From Purpureocillium takamizusanense (lineage: Eukaryota; Ascomycota; Sordariomycetes; Hypocreales; Ophiocordycipitaceae), in the NCBI RefSeq assembly GCF_022605165.1, contig NC_063072.1:62001-126000 (forward strand): 64,000 nucleotides of DNA, read 5' to 3'. This document shows, piece by piece, positions 56,301-64,000 of the stretch (positions are counted from its first letter, which is position 1; each line of letters opens with the position of its first letter). Under the pieces are notes generated by a model. That model was not told where the DNA came from, searched no databases, and was given only the letters and a program-made list of their open reading frames with translations. The position numbers and the translations under genes are program-made.

Positions 56301-58526
56301 CGAGAAAGACGTCAGGAAAGGCAACCACTCTAATCCCATGCTCCACTCGCTCCCTCCCTCCCTACTGCAGCTCTCTCGCACCACGCAGTCCACGGCCCCC
56401 ATATCCCACGAACCCCATCATCATCTCGTCCGTCCATCCCGGCCCACTGGCCCGGCCATGCGCGCCCGCGGACGTGAAGTGGTGGTGGTCGCGTCTCCTG
56501 CGGGCGTGCAGTCAGTCCGTCCGTCTCTCGCTTGCTCGCTTGCTTGCTCGCTCGCTCGCTGGCTTGCTTCCTGGTTTGGCTCTGCATCTACATCATTAGC
56601 TCCCTCCTCCTCCTCCTCCTCCTCCTCCTCCTCGGCGCCTCCGTGCTCCGAGAGGCGCCGCCCACCACCACGCATCGCGGTGCATCGCATCGCATCGCAT
56701 CACATCGCATCGCATCACATCACATCACATCACATCGCTAACAATATCTCCCATCCCACACCCATGCCCTCCCGTGCCGCACGTAGCCTTTTCTCACATG
56801 GCGCAGCTGATCTGAAGGGGTTTGGCCCGCCGATTGGCTCCGCGGCCAAGTGAGAAATGAATGAATAAATGAATGAACGCCCGACACACTCCGTTTTGGC
56901 CTCGCCAACGGGCCGGGCCAGTCGGTCAGCCAGTGCATTCGTACATAAATTGCACGAACTGAAGCCAAGCGATTTCCCCCGTGCTTGCGTGCGACGTACC
57001 AAGTGTACGTACTCAGTACAGTACCTCTGTGGACTGAGTGGCTAGCATCCGTTTGCCATGGAACTGTAACAGACATATTCCCCCCCCCCCAAACCCACCC
57101 GACCAACCTCGCTCTCACAATAGTCGCTCCCCTCCGTCCTGCGACCACCCGCGTCTCCCTGCCGCCACTTCACTTCACCCCACCACGGCACTTCACTTTC
57201 ATACACTTCCAGAATTCATCCTCACCCTCATCAGCCATCACCCTCCAACCGTCCGTGCCACCGCCTCCTCAGCCCAGCCCAGCCCGGGGTCCTGGCCGGC
57301 CACCTCGCCTCCCTCGCCCTGCTTATACGTACGTACCTTGCTTGGTACCTACCTCACCTCACCTACGCGCCAACGACGTCTCACGTAGTTTGTTCCTTGC
57401 CTCACACCGACACAACATCATCAAGCGCTCTCACACACACTCTCATCCTACTTGATACGGCAGTACACGCACAGCGTCCTGTACGTACATCCAGCTATAT
57501 ATACGTATATGCTGCGCAACTCCCCCGTCCTCACCTCAGCCCCGGCCCAACCCGACACAGCGGCCTCGCCTCCTCATCCCATCCCGTCTCTCGTGCCATG
57601 CCATGCCATCCAGTCAATGGCTCGCCATCCCTTCCACTTCCAACATCCCAAGCAATAAATAGTAATAGACCGCACGCCAACCTCCGTAGCTTATCCGCCT
57701 CACAAACCCTTTTCCAGCAACCTCATTCTGTAGCGCGCGCGCCATACCCCCGAACCCCCGTCTCCAACCACCATACGTACTTAGCATGCGGTGTTCGAAG
57801 TAGAGTTACGTAGTTAGTAGTTCTGTACAAGTATCTCTCCCCTCCACGCTCACGAGCTCCCACAACGCCCCCCTTCTCATACCGTAGACCCCACCACCAC
57901 GGCCCTTTTAGCCCATCCGAGAACTGTGTTGGATGATACTCATGCCCTCCTGCCTGCGTCGTCGTACCTTCAACCTGACACCGGCCTGGACCCCGCCCGG
58001 CCGCCTCACGGCTGCATTCCAGCCCGACTCGACGTGTCTCATCGGGCCCGTCACGGGGCTGGCTCCCAGGGCCGGCCGACCGCCTCCGGCCGTCGCAGAC
58101 GCCGTCACTGACCACCAAAAGGAGCCAGCGCACCATCCCGTTGCCTGCGTCGTTGCCTGTTGCCACCCACACCAAGGCGCAGCGCAAGCTACCGGCTTGG
58201 AAACGTTTCCACCGACATCGCTCCGCAAAGTACAGAGTGCCCGGATTCTCCGCAAGCGTGGGTAGCGCAAGACCGCATCGCCAGACATTCAGTCGCCGCT
58301 CATCACCTGCCGCACCAGCCGCCAACATCTCACTTGCAGTCGGCGTCACTCAGCGGCAACAACCAGACCCACCACACGGCCAGGTGCAAGACTTGGAGAG
58401 AGTCGTTGGATTAGTGAATACTTGCTATCGGAGTCACTCAGGGCCGTGCCAGGAATCATCAGATTCCGCTCTTCCACCGTCACTCCTCATGTCCGTGCCA
58501 ACCTTCAGTCACACGAACCTGTTCCT
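53321..58526. other. Gene-poor, microsatellite-rich region
   Basis: No supported gene in about 5.2 kb. Simple repeats are dense: GGATGGATGG at 53921-53937 and 54667-54680, CGCG tract at 54412-54426, (CCT)n at 56602-56632, TTGCTCGC repeats at 56530-56565 and TACGTA/GTAC clusters around 57325-57350 and 57480-57510. CT-rich DNA near 53321-53760 is the promoter of the minus-strand gene at 51769-53320. Confidence 0.55.
56681..56738 (+). repeat. Pentanucleotide CATCG/CATCA minisatellite
   Basis: About eleven CATCR units in a row (GCATCGCATCGCATCGCATCACATCG...). Confidence 0.9.
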
Positions 58527-59171
58527 TCAATTTCCCAGCTGATGCGGTTTGCTGTGTTCCCCCGCGGGCGCGGCCTTGTCTGCCTCGATGGGGTGTGCCG
58601 AGGACTCCGATCCCCGGCTCACCCTCGCGTCGTCCGCCAATCTGTGTGCCAGTGCCACGGTTCCGACCGAGACCTTGGCGGCGTCGTGCTCCAAGGTATG
58701 AGGCGTCTCGTGACCTGGTGTCGTGACGGCCGGATCCGACTGGAGGCTGTGCTTCGACCTCGGCGGCATCACGACAAACGAATCGTCGTCCTTGAGGGTG
58801 TGAGGCCGACTATGTGAGCCCGTCTGAGCAACTTGGTCACGAGCAAGATCGTGCCGCGACGAAGCTGGATCTTGCGTCGTCATGGGGTCCGTGTCAATCG
58901 GATGCGATGCTTGGGAATGGGGCTTGGCGGCGGTCGGGTCCCGCTCAAGCAGGTGCTCGATGAATTTGCCCGTTTGCTGCGCAGTTGGGTCTGCTTCTAG
59001 ACCATGCTCGTCCTGCCGTAGGCCACGGTTGACGAGCTGGTCTTTGGTGAGGGTATGCTGGCCAACAATGGCGGCTACCATGGGCACAGGCCTTTCGGGA
59101 GTTGCCTTACCGAGGTCGCCTAGTGCCCCCTGACCAGAACACTCCCCTTGCCGGTCGGCTGGAACCAAGTA
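58527..59171 (-). other. In-frame HxLxxD repeat extension downstream of the PLAC8 stop
   Basis: After the TAG at 59172-59174 the same frame stays open for 214 more codons. It reads as a degenerate repeat of about 18 residues headed by His-x-Leu/Ile-x-x-Asp: HTLTKD, HGLEAD, HLLERD, HPIDTD, HDLARD, HTLKDD, HSLQSD, HTLEHD, HRLADD, HPIEAD. Such ordered repetition does not arise in non-coding DNA by chance. It is probably the C-terminus of the PLAC8 protein, cut off by a nonsense mutation or reached by an intron with a poor donor (for example GTTCAG to GTCAG, in phase). Confidence 0.65.
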
Positions 59172-59962
59172 CTATTGCTTCTGTAGGTACTGAACAAGGG
59201 GAACAGCCGAGGTCTGCTTCTCGGTGGCTTGCTGCAGAGACTTGCCTGCGGGCTGCTTGTCGGCTGGCCGGGGGCTCTCGGGGCGCATGGGGGCCACCTT
59301 TGGAGAGCCCGTGGCAGACTTGGAACACGTGTAACTCATGGGCAGGTAGGACTGATACTGGCTGGTGACAGAGCCGTCAGGGTCATGTATGGCCCGTAGT
59401 CGCTTGTGATGCTTCTCCCGGAGAAGAATCTCCTGCTCGTTCCTCATGAGGGTGCAGCAGGGGCAGCAACAGCCATCAAGCCAGTCGTGTGCGTCCGTCC
59501 CCTTGATGCCGTAAAAGGTGCGGACCGTAGTTTGAAGGCGGGCAAAGAAGCAGCCATAGACTGCGAAGAATCAGTTGAAGCACTTGTGCAGGACAGGTTG
59601 CGATACTCACATGGGCAGCAGACAACACACGTGGTGCAGTCGAAGGTGCAGCTCTTCTTCTTGTGCCTGGCGCTCAGGGCATCGTATCCCGCTAGGGCGG
59701 CTCGCAGACGGGACCAAGTACGCGAGTACACTGCCCACGGCAGGCACACGGACTCGGCAAGCATGGGGGCGAAGCCATCACGGGCCTGATCGGAGCCTTG
59801 CCACTGCCACTGGCTGTGACGTTCGTTTGCGGAGCGCTTATCCATCTTGGACTTGGGGGCCCTCAGGCAGAAGTTGGTTCGGCGGCGATGCCAGAGGGGA
59901 GGGTTCCTCAAGTAGGAGAACCGGGGATCCGCAGTCCAGTGGAGGGAGTCCTGGCGAGCCAT
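59172..59962 (-). CDS. PLAC8-family cysteine-rich protein
   Basis: Exons 59962-59611 and 59560-59172 (50-bp intron, GTGAGT...TCGCAG) give 246 residues to the TAG. The N-terminal block DPRFSYLRNPPLWHRRRTNF and HSQWQWQG..QARDGF is typical of a fungal PLAC8 subgroup. The cysteine core follows: ESVCLPWAVYSRTW, CTFDCTTCVVCCPC, the spliced FYGCFFARLQTTVRTFYGIKG and DGCCCPCCTLMRNEQEILLRE. PLAC8 proteins are small membrane-associated, Cys-rich proteins linked to metal handling or cell-size control in plants and animals; the fungal role is not known. The frame continues past the stop as an HxLxxD repeat domain. The start at 59962 is a choice: the frame is also open to an ATG at 60103. Confidence 0.82.
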
Positions 59963-62900
59963 ACTCGGAGGATGGCCCCGGGAAGGACGCCGTTTGCTGG
60001 AGCGGAGGGAGCAGAGGGAAGCAGAGGAAGCCTCGAGTGAGTGATTTTGTTTCCACAGAGGGCGGAAGCTCGGTGTTGCAATGGAGCCAAGCGTTCGAGA
60101 CAAGGTGGCGGATGCCTCGTGATGGAGCGAGTGTGGGTGGCAGCCAGAGAGCCCGCGAAGCGAAAGGATGCAGACGCAGAGATGTTGGGCTTAGAGATGC
60201 TGCAGAGACGAGAGACGAGAGACGAGACGGAAGCAAAGTCGCGAGAGCGGCGAGGAGAGCAAAGACGGCGGGAGAAGCAAGTTGTTCGCAACGCGCAGGC
60301 AGAGCCCGTGGCGGTTGACTGGCTGAAGGCGCGCTCGGTGGGTGCGTCGTGTGGTGTTACGTTGACGAGGCAGGAGCGGCTTGACGCCATCGCGACTTCC
60401 TCCGTGGACGCAAAGTAGGTCCATGGGCGCGGTGCGGAGCATCACGCCGTGGTCATGGCGCCATGGAAGTCGGCTGGACGCAAATCACCTCTCGCTGGCA
60501 GGAAGGAGTCTCCAAGCACCTCAGTAGGGCCATGATTGCGTAAGTTAGTAGACTGGCAACGGCCAGATGTTGCTGCTGCCACTCGTTGAAGTCGACTCTC
60601 CCGTGACATGACAGCCAAGCCGCCCGCACCAGACAGAGGGTATCGAACAAGCAAGCACATCTGCAGGTGCTCCTACCTCCGCCTCATCCTTCAGGCACTC
60701 GGCGGGCGCCTTCTCTCCAATGCCGACGGAGAGTCATGCTCGTTCAATGTCGTCCAACGGGACGGTTCACTTTGCTCAGCGCGTCGTAGGGAAAGCCCCG
60801 CCCCGCCCCCCAGAGCATCATCGACAATCGGCACCTTGCCAACGAGCATCGAGAGCTGACCATTGAACGCGGATGGACGGACGGCCGAGTCGAGGATGAC
60901 CACGCGGGCCGAGACGCGAGTGGCGCGGGTAAAGTGCCTGCCTCTTCAGCGCAGCCAGATCGCATCGAGGCGATTCACGGTCGACAGCCGGCCCAGACGC
61001 GCTGAGAGAACGGTGGGACGGTGCACGGACAACCATCAGGCAGCATGTCGTTGGCTCCTGGGGCCTGATGATGATTGCCTATCACGGCATCGCTGTGACG
61101 GAAGTCGCAGTTGGTGGCTTTGGCAAAGGGTGATGGCCTTCCGCGGGCTGCTGGTGGGCGGCACCGGCTGTCGGCGTCGACGCGAGTCGCCAATGGTCAG
61201 TCCAATGGGTCCGCTCATTCAGTTGAGAGACGATGGATGTGGGGACCTTGAACAGAGACGCCTCCTGCGATGCGAGCGGGTGCCGTTTGCCCAGTACAAC
61301 CTGGAAGGCACAATGGAACCCAAGGTAGGAGGAGCGCACAGAGCACATGCGGTTGTGCCTGCCATCTGCACTGCACTGCACTGACTGGACGGGCGGGCTG
61401 AACGTGCAGCAGATAGAGTGAGATGCCCACTAAAAAGGCCCGTGACGGGCCCCCACCACACAGGAGTCTTCTTCAGGCCCGTCCCCCTCCAGTGTCAGGG
61501 CCCACCGGTGCTGTGGTAGTGCCTGACTTCCGGGTTTGCACCAGGAACACTCCCAACAACCCACGACGGACCAGCGGGACGAGTGGCTGTGCTCAAAGCC
61601 GCGCCCGTCCACCAGTCAGTCTGCTCTGGCCATTGTCATCTCGTCTGGGTTGCATGGCACCGCGGCCAAACGACAAGAGAGACCACCATCCATCCACGTA
61701 CCATGAGCGACAGCAGACGCCGCGCTTGTCGCGAGCGATCCAAGCACACGGACCTCACTCAATACCTATACTGTACTAGACCTACGTTCTTCGTACCTAC
61801 CGTTGGCGTCCTGCAGCCTCGAGCCTATTCTGCAGCCTCGAGCCGCCATGCCTCGCCCTCCTTCCCTACTGGGATGACATGACGGCGACATCGCGGCAGC
61901 GGTGGCGTGGTGGTGGTGGTGGTGGTGGTGGTGGCGCCGACTGCACGCGAGGCATGGACGTGTGCGACAGATGTAAACTGGCAGGATTGTGGTACAGCAT
62001 ATATATGGATTACAGCATGTGAGCGGCGAAACGCATGCCTTGCTTTGCTTTCGAACAGGTGCAGGACTTGGCGCATCTACTGAACATGCAGCGTGACAGA
62101 TAGACACACACACAGACGTCCATCATCACCATCGGGCCCAACAGCGACGTTCGCCCCTTGCTTGCCCGTTTTTATCTCTGGTGGCTACAAAGGACCAGTA
62201 ATAATGCTAGCAGGACCAGCACCTGTTCTGTTAGGCGCGACGGTTGGTCAAGTACCAATGCAACGCAGACGCACGCACGCACGTTGCACCGTGGGGCCCC
62301 CCCTCGCATCCTCATCAAACTGCGGCCGAGACTCTAGCGGGGGGTGGACGAGAACGAGGGCTCGTCCCTGATTAGCAACGACGGCGCGCCTGACGATTTA
62401 CATGAATGTGTCCCATCTCAATCTCAACGGCGACGACGACGGCGACGACATGGTCAATAGTCACCCCAAGGCCCGCGTCGTCAGCAGACAAATTTCGGCC
62501 AAGGAAAGACCAAAGACATTGGACATACGTATATACGAGCATCATACGGGTCATGGGACGGTCGTGCGGGACGCAGCGCACGGGGCCAAGGCGGGCGTCA
62601 TGCCATTGTGGTGTGTCGGATGGCATCAAAACGGCCGCAAACACCAGCGCGCCGTGGTCACCGCCGCCGTCGCCGCCGTCCTGCGGTAACGTGCCGCGTG
62701 GGACCCGGGCCCGCACCGGGGTATTACGAGGAAGTAGAGAACCTCTGGGCACGACATGTTGCCTTTTTTTCTCGCGCGCCATACGAAGCATGTACGGGAG
62801 CAATTGCCGTGGCAAAAAGCAATCTCGTATGTTGCGGAGAAACCTGGGTGCAGCAGCGGAAGACAAGGCACAGTGAGTGATTCATGAAGACGAGCTCGGC

Positions 62901-64000
62901 GCCTTCGTGCTGTGCGTGCAGCAGTGTGCGAGCGAAGCACCAAACAAGCACGGCAACGTCGTCGTCGCCAATGTCTCCCACCTGGCGGAAGTTGTTGGCG
63001 CGGGGCGTCTGGAATGCGGCAACACCGCATCAAGCCAAGTCTTGCCCCCGGCGTCGTCCAAAGACGCAGTTGTCAGGCCGACGATCATGGCGACGATGAC
63101 ATGCCGAGCCGAGGATCACAGATGTTGTTGGATCGACGACGTCCTGTACTGCGATGCGATGCGATTCGATGCGCGATGCCCGGATGTCGACACTGCCGGA
63201 TGACATTGAGGAGCCACGGTTGGGGACTGAAGATGCATGGAGCCTGCCTGTGTGAACCAGGGGCGACAATTCCGCACAGGCCTGGACCTCTACTGGCCCC
63301 CCCTCCCGTGTCGCCACCGACGGTCCGGATCACTGACGCCGCTTGGGCGAGTTGCTTGACTCGCCTAATTCCGCCATCGCGTCGTGAAGACGGGAAGCAA
63401 TGCGTTCTGAACTTCTGCAGATGGTGCCAGGTGCAAAAGAGCCAGCTACACCTCGACTCAGTAGCGCACCAGTCTAGCGGCCGGGCGAGAGGCGTTCCAA
63501 TTCCACAGCAGGTACCTAAGGTACCTTAGTACATGCCCCATTGGACGAGGTGCCGTTCGAATTGCGCCTGGCGTCCGCCCCTGGCGATGGCATGGTGTTG
63601 ATGGGTGGTGAGGCTACGCACCTTGGACGCTTAGGAGGCTTGGCAAGCCGTGTCGACCCTACTGAACCTTGTTTGCAATAGATGGATCTCGTCGCTCATG
63701 GTTGCTTTCAGGTTCAGATGGAGTGCACGAGAAGGGCCGCAGTGGAGAGGGCCGTCCATCCGTCAGTCGGCGAGTGAGAGGACCTAGCGCCGGCCCGCGC
63801 ACGCAGTGGAGCGCGCGCCGCCCGTGCTCCACGGGCTCCACTGAGGAAGCTGTGTGTGCTCAGGACATGAGTGAGGTGTGCTACCCCGTGCAGCCTGTGC
63901 TCCAGGGCAGTGCTGCAGTGGGGAGCTGGCTGCCCGCCGCCCGCTGGTCCCTTCAAGTTCCAATGCATCTCTCCGTGCACCTCCTCATATGGCCCTGATC
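59963..64000. other. Gene-poor region to the window edge
   Basis: No frame here has a recognisable domain or a convincing exon chain. There is a (GTG)n tract at about 61906-61934 and GGTACCTAAGGTACC at 63510-63525. 59963-60400 is probably the promoter/5'UTR of the PLAC8 gene. Confidence 0.5.

Noticed and set aside
61906..61934. (GTG)n tract as a coding or regulatory element
   Set aside because: Simple-sequence slippage in gene-poor DNA with no open frame worth supporting.
62372..62866. 164-residue minus-strand frame
   Set aside because: No domain, poor composition and no supporting introns. Treated as non-coding.

Overview
The window looks like a chromosomal segment from a filamentous ascomycete, probably Sordariomycetes/Hypocreales. 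Genes are monocistronic, GC-rich and interrupted by short GT-AG introns of about 50-270 bp. TATA boxes sit 60-150 bp before start codons. Typical fungal families are present: CFEM, Zn2Cys6 regulators, fungalysin, proteinase K-like subtilase, a Dal5-like permease and PLAC8. A block of more than 80% AT with C-to-T type decay looks like repeat-induced point mutation (RIP). The species is not identifiable from the sequence alone. No PKS or NRPS backbone gene, rRNA, convincing tRNA or CRISPR was seen.

Layout. 1-3.2 kb: no supported gene. 3.2-9.5 kb: a CFEM surface protein, a small secreted protein with two knottin-like cysteine modules, a SAM methyltransferase and an unknown protein. 10.8-21.9 kb: a large FUSC/ArAE-type membrane protein, a C45 (penicillin acyltransferase-like) Ntn hydrolase with large low-complexity inserts, an allantoate-permease-like MFS transporter and a Zn2Cys6 regulator. 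22-25.8 kb: accessory DNA with a decayed or mis-modelled membrane protein and an intact four-exon Rho-like gene whose GTPase motifs are degenerate. 26-41.7 kb: a secretory, degradative island with an S10 carboxypeptidase, a Zn2Cys6 regulator, an S8 subtilase, an unknown secreted protein, a crotonase, a secreted FAD oxidoreductase and an M36 fungalysin. 42-49.1 kb: repeat compartment with a 526-bp element bounded by 45-bp inverted repeats, a frameshifted zinc-phospholipase-C-like gene, and a 2.9-kb AT-rich tract containing an inverted repeat of nearly 900 bp. 49.4-53.3 kb: housekeeping DNA with thymidylate kinase convergent to a conserved nuclear-type protein. 53.3-64 kb: gene-poor, microsatellite-rich DNA with one PLAC8 gene.

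Together, the middle of the window reads as a protein- and lipid-degrading, secretory accessory region next to RIP-damaged repeats and then a sharp return to conserved housekeeping DNA. This pattern is common in host-associated or saprotrophic Hypocreales. Exon boundaries were deduced by hand from splice consensus, reading phase and recalled family conservation. Where an exact intron chain is given, its phases add up to an intact frame.
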